Below, piece after piece: positions 46,921 through 59,974 of a DNA stretch of 64,000 bases. Within the stretch, counting starts at the first letter, position 1. Each line of letters starts with the position of its first letter. A model generated the notes under the pieces. That model worked only from the letters and a program-made list of their open reading frames with translations, was not told the origin of the DNA and searched no databases. The stretch is from Beaufortia kweichowensis (taxonomy: Eukaryota > Chordata > Actinopteri > Cypriniformes > Gastromyzontidae). A program made the translations under genes and the position numbers. The stretch is from assembly GCA_019155185.1 (NCBI GenBank), contig CM032815.1:2613001-2677000 (forward strand), in the 5' to 3' direction.

Positions 46921-49900
46921 TGGTGGGCAATGCTTAAATCTATACAACAACAAATAGTATCATGTCTAGCTGTCAGCTATATTGTAATTTGTCATGGGTC
47001 ATATGTGAGTAAAGGTCAAATGTCAATGTTCAGACTTGAGGTGCTTAGCTGTAAATAATTTAAGTCTGACTGACATTCGATCGACCCGTGAAACAGACCA
47101 AGGCTTGGACGCGCACACATACACATACGCACACTTGATTCTTCCGAGCATACAATTGTTCCCTGATTACTCAAAGCATTCCAGCAAATGGCTGATTACA
47201 CAATCAGGGGCCTTTGAAGCAGAATCATTCTCCTGTGGCTTCTGTAATGGAGGCAAAATGAAACCTGTCCACTTGCCTTAGAAGAGCCATCTGATGAGAC
47301 CTTCATCTGGGAAACGGAGAGCAAGAGAGGAACGGAGAGATGGAGAGAGAGCGGCACGAGGGAAATACCCTACTAACACAGCACATCAATCAAGGCACCC
47401 ACGGGGGGAGAAAGAGCAAGAAACGCGCTCCCTTTCTCAGCTTCTCGCTCTCTCAGTGGGCTTATTATTTCTGTGAAGCGTCTGGCTGAGGTGCTCAGGG
47501 AAATGTGAAGGTGACTGTAGTACACAGATCAATGATAGATAGAGCTGAAACAATCAATCCATCTATCCATCCATCCATGTATTCACTCACTGGAAACTGT
47601 TTTAACACTTTGAGTAATTACCCACCGGGGATCTTTAAGTTCGTCCCTGTTGGCGAGATTGATGTTTTACGTTATTATATGAAAAACACATTTGGAAACA
47701 AAATTCTTGACAAAACTATAAAAATTTTAGTGTTACTTTTACAAAATAAAAAAAACATTACAAAGTTCTGGAAGCTCCTCACAACAAACGTCTATAATCC
47801 AATAATGAGCAATGCAGAAAAAAACTGTGATGTCATCCTGTTCACATTGCTCATTAATATTTGTCTGGTGGACGGACTGCGAACGTGCAGCGTTTACTGA
47901 TTTGTCTGCTGCCGACTTTATGCAAATGAGAGAACACTTATCCGCCTTAAGAGTGAATTAATGGCATTCACAGGAAGTAAGGGGCATTGCTATTGAATTG
48001 TCAGGTACAAATCACATAAATACACAAGCTAAACCAAATGCAAGGAACTATACGATGTTTCTTTTAGTACGGTCTGCAGTATCTACTCAAGTTTTTTATG
48101 CATCTATCCAGCCTCAACACTGCTACCCTGCTGCACTGACTGTCAGAGAATCGATGCCAGGTCGTGCTGTCAAGGCCAACAGATGTAGAGCTCTCATTTA
48201 ACACCTGACAAAGCAGAACACACCAGAGGGATGAGTACAGGGCAGGGGTCAGAGGTCAATCTGCGGCCTTGTCAGGGCTAAACATCCGCCTGCAGGCTAG
48301 TTTGGGTGAGGTGGAGAGAGACAGTGAAGCACAAAGGGAGTTTATAACCTCACCCGGCACTGAAACTAACAGTTACGTGGGGAATGGTTTGCCAGTGAAC
48401 ACTTTAACATTGATTATACAAAAATATCTGGCCACAGAGTGCAGCAATTGACCAATCAGAATAAAGTATTCTGGAGATCTGTATATACGGTAATAGTTGG
48501 CCATGTAATGCCTTACAATATGACATAATATAGGAAATATATGAGCATATGATTATGAGTTTTAATGTTAGTTTAAGTGCTATTGTACTGAAACCTTAGT
48601 TTCTAAGGTTGGCAACCGGTGCTGGTCATTTTTCTGTACACCAAAAATTGGTATTTAAAACTACATCTGTTGTTAATCTTGAATGAGAAACTCATAAAGG
48701 AGCTTAATAAAAAGTCCTGCCTGGAAGAGCACGATGGGGAGAGAGATTGGAGCTGTATTCAAGAGCGCATGTATTCAAAAGGCAACACTCGAGGACCATC
48801 ATACACACTTCACTTCAGCTCACTTCAGCGCCAAGAGCATTAAGCATCCCACTGTTAAGCTCTACTATTTGAGAACAACAAAAAATGCATGACACAATCT
48901 AAGCTATCTGGAAGGACATTAATGGATGGAGTTCACAGCGATTACATTTTCATCTAGATCACTGAAAAACACAAAAGCTGAGTAGCTCATGCAAATCAGG
49001 AGCTAAATACTGATGAACTTTTTCTGAATATTCTGATTTAAATGCACTGTTGAATGAGCCAATAAAAGATACAAGATTTATGTAACAAAAAACGAAAGTA
49101 GTGTTCACACTGTCATCAAAGATGAAAACAGAGAAACTGAGAAAAAGGGAGAGAGACACATCTTTATTTTCTAATAAATGATTGTTTGGTGACAACCTGT
49201 GAAGAAAGTATACCGCTGTGTATCCTGTGATTTAAGGAGGTGGCGTGTAAGGTGAGAATACAAACATGCAAGCGAAGGTGTAGAGTTGTGCATTATTAAG
49301 ACTTTAAAGAAGGATGTGGAATGGCTTAGAATCAGAAATGATTTGATTAGAATTCCAGGCTGTTAGAAAAAAGGAGCTGGAAGCGAGTCAAATGAGCGCA
49401 GATAGATAAAGTGAGAAAGAAAGCGAGAGTAGGTGCGATAAGGGCTTTAATTGCTGTAACTGCACCTAGAGACTTGATGATCTGTGACATCTTCCTCTCC
49501 ACCATGTGCAAACTCTGCTAACAGTTAATTAAGTGTTGCGGGGATGTTGGGGAGAGATTGCTGGTAGTTGGCACACTCCCTGGATCAGAGAGAATTGTTC
49601 TCTTGAGGTTACGCTGACTGCATTATAAGCAGAGGAGGGCTGGGGTGTCAGTATGCTTCATGAAGCTTTAGAAGCTTTTTTGGTACCGTAGTAAAAAATT
49701 GGGGGTGGTGTGTGTTCTCATATTTATTTGGGAGAATAAATGGCTTAATTATCTAGCCAAAGCAAAAAAAAATATTAATTGTTTTATTTTAAGGCAGATG
49801 ATTGTAGAAGTTTACTGTATGTAATGACTATCAAAATTAAAGGGACAGTTCACCCAAAAATATTAATCTGCAAATCTCTTTGCTTCTGACTATTTTCTTG

Positions 49901-51130
49901 TGCTGATGACAAATGGAGATTATATTTTTAAGTTTACATTGACAACACAACAAAAGCATAAGGAATAATAAAAATAACAGAATTACCATTTTAATTTTTT
50001 ATATGAATTATTCCTTTTAAGCATTCAGACATTCAATTACTCAAGCACACAATTACAGAGACTAGTAAAATGAAATGTAGAAAATCAAACTAACTATGAG
50101 ACAATTGTAAAATATTTACACACATTTAGGCAGAAAACACCAGCTAGGGTAATATAATACTAAAGCCAAAATCACTCAATGCTTTTATGTTTATTCATTA
50201 GCATGCTGGGATGATAAAATAAAAATACTAAATTAATCATATGATACTTTGTTGCATCAACACTAAATGGGAAACTGTAAGAGGTGAGCAGCCATATTTA
50301 TTATCCTCAAGTGAGGAACACAACACACCACCTCAGCCTCAGAAAACACCAGGAGACAGAGCCGTCAAATGTCACAGGCTGTCAACCTGTCACACGCAGT
50401 CAGAATAACACTGTGGGACAGAAGACGCGCGCACACACTTCTCAGTCCTCACACAAGTACCCTGCAATAGCCTTTGTTTTGCTGATGGCAGGCCTCTGAC
50501 TCCGAAAGCATCATGGGAAATGTCACTCAGTCAAAACGTTGAGGGAGGTCAGTCGCTCACACATCTCTGAGCATTTTTAACTGAGTTGTGCTTGAGTGTA
50601 TTAGACCAGAGAACACACACACGCAGTGCACATAAATACAAGGACACAATTTGCCATGTCCTCAATTAAAATGGGAAAATATTTGTTACAAAACCAATTG
50701 TAGAATAGCTAATGAAGATGCAAAGTCTCCACACTTGTCTCAGCATTTCTCCGAAGACTTTCTTGCTCAGAGACAGACAAATTATAGACTATCAAACAAA
50801 CAATGTGGAGTATGTAAACCTTTGAATGTTTACCATGTCATTAATTTTCTTTCTTTTGTGGAAAACAAGAAATGAATGACAACAGAAGGTTTAACCTGCT
50901 TTGTCCCAAAGAATTAAAATAAACTGTGACCAGAAATAGCAAAGAAAAACAAATTTTGTTTCGTAATATTTTGAACTCTGAGACATGCATTATGTTTTAG
51001 TGCTTATCCTATATGCGATGCCCCTGAGGACAACAAAGAAAAGGATGATGATTTTACACCAGTCTTCCAGTCTTAACTAAATCATGTGCTCCACATGCAG
51101 CCTATTCATTTTCACACTTTTATCCCTTAT
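46921..51130 (-). other. auts2: auts2 upstream intron, 46.9-51.1 kb
   Basis: No exon found. 47140-47270 and 47850-47990 have conserved-element character. A fish fold-back terminus word (agggacagttcacccaaaaa) lies at 49842-49861, and a related internal fragment (ttcttttgtgg, atgacaacagaa) at about 50840-50890. Confidence 0.5.
49842..49861 (+). repeat. Terminus of a cyprinid palindromic MITE
   Basis: agggacagttcacccaaaaa is the recognisable end of the family whose core appears at 6276-6464. The remainder of this copy is diverged. Confidence 0.5.
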
Positions 51131-51860
51131 ATTTTAACATATATCCATGGCAACAGACTTGGATCTGCGAGGTTGAAATACATTTGTGCACTCCAAGAAA
51201 AAAGGCAGCCGTTTTCTCTTGTACTCTTTCACATCAAATAAAAAGAACAAATAAATCGCACAGCATTCATCAGAGATCTTCCCAGAGAGGCGCAAAGTTT
51301 TGCTGTGAAAAACAACCCCTAAATCAAAGCAACAGCGCCTGTCGTCAAGCTGCCGGCATAGAGAGAGAGATCTATTATTTGGAATGGAATAAGAACGCCA
51401 ATCCAAGCAAAAAGAAGATGGAGGGGGCGTCTCATGCAGTTTCCTTTCTCTCTCAACCCCCCCTCGTTTTCTCTTCAGGCATATGTTTGGCCTCTCACCC
51501 GTGCCTGCTATGTTGGCTGACCCTGTGTTTGGCTCCTCTGAACCCCCCACGGTCAGGAGAGTCGCCCAGGGTGCGAGAGGGCACGGCAGTCAGGAAGAGA
51601 GGCCAACAACACCTGCTGCTCAGCGTGATAGCAGCCTGGCTATTAAACTCTGGCCTGTGGTCATACACACTATATCTTCTGCTGTGTGCTTTCTTTTCCA
51701 CACATACACAAGACAAGGAAAGACGGGTAAGAAACGCACTCACACTGTGCTTTCATCTTTTAGGGTGGGGGTGTATGTTTGTGCAGGTATCTTATGTATT
51801 GCTTGTTCTGGTCTTCGTTAAAATGGGAAACGTGAATTCAGGCTGTTTTTGTTTCTTCTG
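51131..51860. other. Intronic stretch with unusually long overlapping open frames; no gene assigned
   Basis: A 225-codon + frame (51184-51861), a 112-codon + frame and a 138-codon - frame overlap here. None shows a domain, a splice context or family resemblance, and the coding strand is ambiguous. I treat them as chance frames in a GC-enriched stretch. Confidence 0.5.
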
Positions 51861-51992
51861 AATGCCAGTTTGTAAAGGCACCGTACACACAAGATGCATT
51901 CTTGTGTTGAAACACAACTAAAAGAGGCATAACAGAATGGAACAAAATGCAAAAAAATGAGTCTTAAGATACATTACAGATACAGTACATTT

Positions 51993-52128
51993 AAAAATGC
52001 TGGGTTATTTTTAACCTATAGGGTTGGGTCAAAAAGGGACAAACCCAACCGTTTGGTTTAATTAACCTGTCCTTTTGTTCCCTTTTGTGACCCTTTTTAA
52101 CCATGGGTTAAAAATAACCCAGATTTTG
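51993..52128. mobile_element. Palindromic MITE with CTGGGTTA ends
   Basis: ctgggttatttttaacc at 52000-52016 is the reverse complement of ggttaaaaataacccag at 52106-52122, and the pairing extends to flanking aaaat/atttt. The interior holds gggttgggtc and acaaacccaac, the known internal signature of a fish 'tgggttg' palindromic family. It is about 135 bp and non-coding. Confidence 0.75.
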
Positions 52129-53460
52129 AAATAAAACTGTATATCTACAGGCTAGCATTATGCTTAATGAAACTGATGCTACATGACATTTTATTTCTGC
52201 TTGGATCAGTATGCACAATAAATATGCTTAAGATTGACATTAATGTCCTGGGTAACAAAACTTGAACTATTCTAAACATCTTAAAATCTAAACCATCTTA
52301 AAACCACAACATTTATGCAACAACCAAAGACACCTGTCTGACACATGCTCATAGAGTAAATTGCAGAAAAAAACGATTTTAAGAAAGCATCCTGTATGTC
52401 TTGCCCTGATCCACATTTTAAATATTGTTGGTTTGGGCCTGATGTAACAATGACACAATGTCAAAATAGTTTTTCTTCAGTTTATCTTCAGTTCTGGTAA
52501 ACCTGTTTCCAATTACCCCTGAGAGTATTTATTTCACTGTCCATATTGGCCAACTTCAAGTTGGTTGTTAACTAGCCAAACTACATCCACCACACGGTAG
52601 ACCTAGACTTTCCATGCTGCGGTTCCCAGCCTAACCACAAACAGGAGTGTGATCTGAGAGTCCGACTAAATGAATAAAAGATGTTGAACTCTTGAACTAA
52701 TCCTCCTCTATCCCACAGTAAAGCTGTACGATGTAATTGAGAGACAAACTGTATTTGAAAAAGATGTGCCGTGAACCCGGGACGTCTTGCTAACGTAGTG
52801 GGGCTCTTTTTGTCTGGCTGACTCACCGGGCTCTGCTTTTTAATCTTCAAAGTCCTGTGTTATAAGTATCTAATGAGAGAGCCTCAAAACAGAGAAACAA
52901 AACATTTATTTTCCCCGCAGACCAAAACAGAACCAGCTGGCCCGACTGGGTCCAATTAGACGCAAACTCATGACCGGCTGGCGGTGAACTGGAGAAACCT
53001 TGCACGCCCTGGCAGAACCCCCATTAATGGAGACACATAAGGAACATGTTCCTTCTCTGACCGACCTGTATTAAGGCTCTTGTTTTTCTGGTGTGGGAGA
53101 ACGAGGGTAATTGCTAATCAAATGCAAACAGTCGACAAAGCCTCCGAGCATGATGCTAAACTTTAATAGCTAACAGCTGGATTTTGAGTACTGAACATAC
53201 TTATTTTGGAAATGTTGGGAGAAAATAGCAAAGTATGGTGGTTTGAGGTTACAGGGAAACCATGATAATTAACACAACCCCCTGTGTTGTGGTACATATA
53301 AAAAACAATATAGATAATAACTACATTCTTACATTTTTATGTTTTTTACATTTTATGGGTTTTAATGGTTGTTATGCTGCTCTGGGTGGTTGCTTGTTGA
53401 CCATCAAAAGAGCCCATATCCAAATCTCTATCTCTATGATATAGGTACGTCTTTCAAGCA
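52129..53460 (-). other. auts2: auts2 upstream intron, 52.1-53.5 kb
   Basis: No exon found. 52910-53190 is unique, balanced sequence (cccccattaatggagacac, ggtaattgctaatcaaatg, ctttaatagctaacagctg) and a good conserved-element candidate. Confidence 0.45.
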
Positions 53461-53700
53461 TGTGGCAAAACAGTCTGGAAAACCAGTCTAAACTAATCTT
53501 AGCTCAAAATTAAGCTCAAAGTAGCTGGTGTAAGCTATTCTTCTCAGTCTGTTGAACTGGTCAAGTTGGTCTTCCATTCTAGCCAAGCTGGTGTTTAGCT
53601 GGTCGACTGACATGCAGTGGTCAAAACCTCTCTAAAATCTGTCTGGAAATCAAATATCCAGGTCATAAGACCGTCTTATACAAGCCAAACATGCTGATTT
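53461..53700. repeat. AGCTGGT-rich interspersed repeat (degenerate)
   Basis: Repeated words agctggtgt, gaactggtcaagttggtc, agccaagctggtgttt and agctggtcgac. This is the signature of a common cyprinid 'agctggtctagctggt' repeat, strongly decayed here. Confidence 0.6.
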
Positions 53701-56700
53701 TAGTTGTTTGTTTGGCAGGGCAGTAATTGTAATGAGCCACTAATGATAGAAAAATATAAAGTATACAAACACACAGTTTGTTTGTGGTCAAATGCAATAC
53801 GCCAAAGACACATGAGAACTTATAAACATTACTGGTGCTTATTTTACTCTCTTTGGGCAACGAGCCCTGTTGTAAGTCTACAATCCAACAAACTGTAAGG
53901 AAAGTCCTCTTATCATACACAGCAGAGTGAGGTTTGAATTTGGCTCCTCGGTTTTTAAAGTTTTTAAACAGGGATTTACAGTGTTTTTGTACTAAGCCAG
54001 TCTCTCCGAGTCTTTACTAAAAGGCATTATATGCACCAGCAAGCTACGGCCTAAGGGCAAAATTCAATAATCATGTACTTCAACTGAAAAACTGGTTCTG
54101 ATTTAGCTTGTTCAAACAAGGCACTGGGATTTTGATCAGTAAAAACAGCAAGAAAATCCTGATCCAAGATAATTTTTTTAGGGAGATTGTAGAATGTCTT
54201 TGATTCTACAATGATGAGACTGGGATTGCTTTGGGATAAATACCAAAGAGAACAAAAAGAAATTGTGTTACTAAATCAAACGTAATGCCAGCTACTGATA
54301 AGACCCTAAAAACCACCCAACCAATCACATTTTCACAGCCACAGTGAGTATGCTAATTTACATCCCCCTCGTCCAATCACATTAGTACAAACCTTGGGGC
54401 TACACTAATCCCCAGTTGTCCATCCAACTGCAGCGCTGGAGCTAAAAGCTAATGCTAATTTGCCATTCGCTCATTTATCTCGAAGGTGAACTGCAAGGCA
54501 TGATGGGAGCTAAAGCCATAATGACCTGATCAACCTTTCCTTGCCTCCTAGGGGGATGAGTGTGCCCCCAAGCTATCCATCCTTCTTTTGGAGTAATGAG
54601 GTAGGCAGGAACAGCAAGATAGAAAAATGGGCATGGAAAAGGAGGGGGAGAGAAATGATGCCACTACTCTCAGGGCACCTACACATACCCTGCGCCGGGC
54701 ACCAATTACACAGCCATTAATAAACAGGGCTAATCTTTCTAAATGTGGTGTCTGCGGATAGATGTGTGTGCAGACTGACCTTCAAACACACACGTACACA
54801 TACACACACAATGGGGAGCGTAGGCTCTGCTGTCCTCTGTGCCTCCAAACTAACTTTCACATCGAGCCCCTGAGAGAGCTAAAGATATGGACTATCTCCT
54901 TCATTAGAGCCTGTTTAGGAAGCTGCGCAAGCAAAAGAAAAATCCATTTTGCTTAAAAGTCTCTGGAACAGATGGAGGGAAATTAATTGCACCATTAGGC
55001 CCCAACAGAAAATACCAGAGCAGCCTCCTTTTTAAATGTGCATGTGTGATACCAAAAAAGCCAATTACTGCAACACTTGCTATAAAATAAAGGTTTCTTT
55101 AATCGGCAATAAACACAGGATTGAGATTTAGATTGTATATCTCGGAAGAGTCACAGAAAAAGCTAGTGTGCCACATAAATGTCCATTAAGCATTTCAGTT
55201 TGTACACTTTATGCTTCATACTGCAGCTTTAGGGTTTTGTCATACTGCCATATGGGATTTATATCAAAAAGATTCTTTTGTAAACTTCTGTGAATAAAAA
55301 TAATTCCTAATACAAACTATGCTGATATGTGATACTAATAACTGGCCCTGGACAATGTTGATAGCTAAATTCTGTAGAGAACAGACGCAAAAAAAAAAAG
55401 ACCTGGACTGTATTATGACTATAATCAAATTTATTACATCAGGCTTTAAAAATTGTATTTATGTAATATCGTCTAGTGGTTCACATTTGGACTTCATGCC
55501 ACGAATTAAACCGCAGCAAGTTGTTTAAGTCACTTAAACCTCTCATCATTTAGAGTTAAAACAGACAAGTGAGAGTTTCCAAACGAAAACCCTGATCTCT
55601 GATCTCAAACAGACTCTCACAGCTGTGAGCTCTTCTACCGCAGTTCAGCTCAGCTGCCGACAGACAGAGAAATAGACGACGAGGGAGAGAGAAAAGAGCT
55701 TTTAAATCACCAGTAATTTCCCATCAAATATTTGTGCTTGTTTGCCTGCGGCTAGTAATTAAAGTGCTTTCATCTGTTGGCTAATTGCTCCTAATGTATC
55801 ACACAAGAGATGCGGCTCCGAGAGAATCACTGCTCTAAAGAAACCAAACGCACGAGCGGACGAGTCTTAAAGGAGATAAGTGAAGAGTGAAAACGTGTTC
55901 TTGTGGGCCCACAGTGTAATCACGAATCAGAAACTTTCACAACTCTGCATGTTAACAATTACCGGGGGTAAAAACTGACCTTAAATTATCATTTATTATA
56001 GTTTTTATAAAACAAACTGCTGCAATCTGTTTCCTGATTTGCCTTTAGATTCAGTTGTACCTCAAATACTGCACTCACACCACCTGGCGATAAAAGATCA
56101 CTCATCTCTCTTAGTCATTACTGTGTGTGTTAAGGAAAAATCTTTTAACAGGAGGCGGAAGGAAGAGTCGGACAACGACTGTCCCTGCTGGAAAGAAAAA
56201 CATCACAGGTGTAAGGTTGACACGTGTCTATCTGAGATTCTACGAAAACATAATTTAAAATATCTTTATGTTAAAAACACATTTTGAGACCCTTCTTTTT
56301 GCACCTCCATCCAAAGCAAAAAAAATCTATGTACTTTTTATATTTTTAAAGGTAAATTTATGACACTTTAGATCAAAACTTTTAACTTTTCTAAGTTAAA
56401 ATCCACTGATGTTAGTTTGGATATTGTTGGATAAAAATAAGAAATATATAAGTGTAAAACGGATTAAATTTTACTGCATATTGCAGTATGGAGACTCATA
56501 CTACAGTCACCCTAGAAAGACTGGTTTCCATCTTTCCCCTCTCTTCAGATTTGTGTTTTTAGTGAGATTCTCTCTCTCTCTCCAGTCCCTCTGGCCTCTA
56601 TAGCTGTTCTCTTTTAATGAGTAGCTGCAGATGACAGCTTTAATCACTGCCTGTGGCCATCGAGAGGGAGAAAGAGAGAGAAGAAGAGGCTGATAATGAT

Positions 56701-56780
56701 AGAAGAGAAGAGCAGAGAGCCATTTGCATCCATCATTTCCAAATCACTCTTTATGATAATGTAGTGTAGCAAAGGGAAAA

Positions 56781-56781
<1 letters not shown>
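53701..56781 (-). other. auts2: auts2 upstream intron, 53.7-56.8 kb
   Basis: No exon found. Conserved-element candidates are 54340-54570 (paired tgctaat words, cagcgctggagctaaaagc) and 55700-55870 (gtaatttcccatcaaatat, ctagtaattaaagtgc). No transposon recognised. Confidence 0.45.

Positions 56782-56817
<36 letters not shown>
56782..56817. repeat. (CA)n microsatellite
   Basis: About 18 CA units on the + strand. Confidence 0.9.
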
Positions 56818-56818
<1 letters not shown>

Positions 56819-59800
56819 ATGCATGGTGATATACTCAGGCCCAGGGTTATGACTTCATTGTGCTGTTGAAGACACAAACACACACTTATACACCAATAAA
56901 ATAGTTAATCCATCAAAAGTATTGAATATGGAAAGAAAAACAGTCACAGATTTTGGGCTGACAAGAAAATGATGTTTTGTGACTCTCTGTCTTCAAACTG
57001 TCACTAGGATGAAAAGAAAATCTGGGATTCTAAATCGAACATGGAAAGTTTGTTATTCAGATAATTCAAAACAAAGAAAGTTTTCATGTAAAATGCAAAT
57101 GAAATAATTAAGATTTCCAGCTCATTGCCAAACAAATTTGTGTAAAAAAAGTTTTTGATAATGAATGACCTTTATTCTAATAAATGCAAAATACTTTGGC
57201 TTTTTAATTTGCTTCAGTTCTCTTATCATATAAATGTCATGCTTTTATTGAAGAAGCACACAAGACAAGCTCTTTGTAACATTCACAGATCATACAGATC
57301 AATAACACTGATCATCACGATTTGAATATTTTTTGCTATGGTCAAAAAAAACAAACCCATTTCATTTCAGTCAATCTTATGCATTCGAGTGATATATCAT
57401 GCAGTCTGATGACTCACATGAATGCTTAATGAATGACTGAACATCATTCAAGACTTAAACACAATCCTACAGCTATGCCGTTTCATTACTTGAATATATT
57501 TGAACCAAATGTACACCCTAATGAGAAACAAAATCAAGCTGGCAAAGATAATGATTTATATCTGTGGTGCTCCTTCAGAGAAATGAGAAGATTCCAACAC
57601 AAGCTCCTGATTAAAATCCAAGCAATCCAAGATCCACCAAAAGCGGCAGGAGACGCATCCAAAAGTGTCATGAGACATCAAAACATCCCGAACGTCTGTC
57701 AAAGTCACTCAGCAGAAGGCAGAATCCTGGGATAGATTAGACCGACCTCGGCTGTTCAAAGACATTAAGCTGGAAAGACTTCAAACTGCAGACGGGACAA
57801 AACAGCACAAATCTCAACAAAGGCAACTCTGGCATAGAAGAATTCTAAGCAACACACAGAAAAGACAATACGCCTTCAGGCAAATGCCTCCTTTCTCTCT
57901 CTCTCGTTCTCCTGTGAGCCCTCCTCTCCCATCCTCCCGCCCTCCCTTCGGCTTTCTTCTTCTCTTCTTCACGTCCCAGCCCTCTCCCCGCAGATGGCTG
58001 AGGAGGGAGAGGGTTTCGCTTCAGTAATCCCCTGCCACACAGACGGAAAAGCTTGTTACAGCGTTGCTGATCAGTGCAGAAAGTCAAAGCGGAGCCAGAG
58101 AGAGGTCAGTCGGAATTAGGCCACGTTTTAACTCGATGGATTTGACTAATTCCCCTATAAGCCTTTTGAAACCCAACCTGTTCCGGCGATGCCCGCGGCT
58201 CAGCCTCGACTTGAACCGAAAAACGGCTGAAGAAAATCCACCTGAGCCTAATTTACAACGCTACAAAGAGATCCTGCGCTACTATAAACACCTGTACACA
58301 GACATATTAGCCCTGATATTTCTGCACACTCGTGATTTCACACATACATTTGCTCTGGCGGGTCGCTAAGCTTGTTTCAAAGACCAGGCTGGAACAATCG
58401 ACCAAAGAATCATTGATTTTCAATGGGAGTGAGGGGAATCTGAGCAGGCCAAACGTGACACCAGAGCTCTGGGTCTCAGCTGCTTTAGAGCTCAGAGACT
58501 CTTTGAAGCTCCATCATGATAATAGGCCAAAGACTCAAGGCCTCTGCACATCAGACCCTGTTGTTGTCAGTTACCCTTTCAGAAGGAAAAAAAAGAGCTT
58601 AAGAGAACTCAACAAAGAAAGCGAGGAAAGAAATATCTGACTGCAAAAATATTCTACACGATGATAAACTTTAGAGGTTAAAAGTAAGAAGGTGGCACTG
58701 AATAACCATGTGTTTATACAAATACACAGTTAAACACGTATTTATTGAATGATACTTTTTCTTGCTTGAAATTTCTTTATAGATATTTTCCTAATATTCT
58801 TCTTAGGTCAAGTATTAAGCTTTTTACAGGTTACAGTCTACCACACCGTCCACTTTCACTGGACACTTTGTCTTACAGAATAAAACTTTTTAAAGTGTGG
58901 CACAATTATCTGCACTATGCAACAAACCTAAACATGCATTCATAAACACAACCGTTAAGCACTTGACAGAACAAAAAACTTGATGGCTACATCATTTCCC
59001 AAGAGACTCTAGAGTTCCAAACAGCAACATGAATCACCACAAACATGCTCTGAATTCATCATCATCTTTTAATCCCCCTCCTGTCACAATTCGGCTAAAG
59101 CAGAAAGCCTAATATGTCTCTGTATTATTCAAATGAGCCACCATCAAACATTCTTGTGTGAATCTGTGCTAGTGTGATCATTTCTAATGGACTGTTTTTG
59201 TGCCTGAGGGCTTCTGTCTAGAAAAATATGAAAACACATGTTTGATCTCTGCGCTGGGCGACAGGTATCTCATATTACTGACAGATCAGCAATGAAGAGA
59301 GATATAATTACTCATCCATCCATCCAACCGGCCTGCTGCCAAATTGGAGTGCAGACATAGGAAAAGTGTACAGATCGATAAAAAATTAAATGTGGGTATT
59401 AGAGTCAAGTAAAGGATACATACGTGTGCATAAACGCATGCACACTAACATGCAAAACATTCCCTACTAAAATCCTTGGATTGTTCAATATTACATTGCT
59501 TACAGTAAACAAACAACTTTTCTGGAAGTGTTAAGATATTTTGATTTTGCATACATCTGTTTATCCGCATGCAACCGCGATTCCTCTGTACATCTACGAA
59601 AGTGTGTGCAAACTTTGGCAATGCTGAAGCGAGTCTGATTGTGCGATGGTGTGAATGTGCATGTGTGCGGTTGTGCGCAGGACTTCCCACAAACCCCCTC
59701 ATTAACAGCTCATGCCAGTTGGCAAATGACTGCTGTAGTCCTGTCCGTCTCTATCCCTCACTGCTTGGCTCTCATTAGCAGCTGGCAACACCACACGAGA

Positions 59801-59891
59801 GATGAGTGGACACTGGCACGGAATGGCATCACCCGCTCGCTCGCTGTCACGCGAAAACACATACACATACAAGTCGATGGAGAGGGATGGA

Positions 59892-59895
<4 letters not shown>
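56818..59895 (-). other. auts2: auts2 upstream intron, 56.8-59.9 kb
   Basis: No exon found. A small open frame at 58064-58369 shows no known family. Nothing else recognised. Confidence 0.45.

Positions 59896-59971
<76 letters not shown>
59896..59971. repeat. (GA)n microsatellite
   Basis: About 38 near-perfect GA units. Explains the Arg-Glu and Ser-Leu repeat frames that overlap it, which are not genes. Confidence 0.95.

Positions 59972-59974
<3 letters not shown>

Noticed and set aside
51184..51861. 225-codon + strand frame as a novel gene
   Set aside because: No recognisable domain, no splice or promoter context, and competing long frames on both strands. Listed only as an observation.
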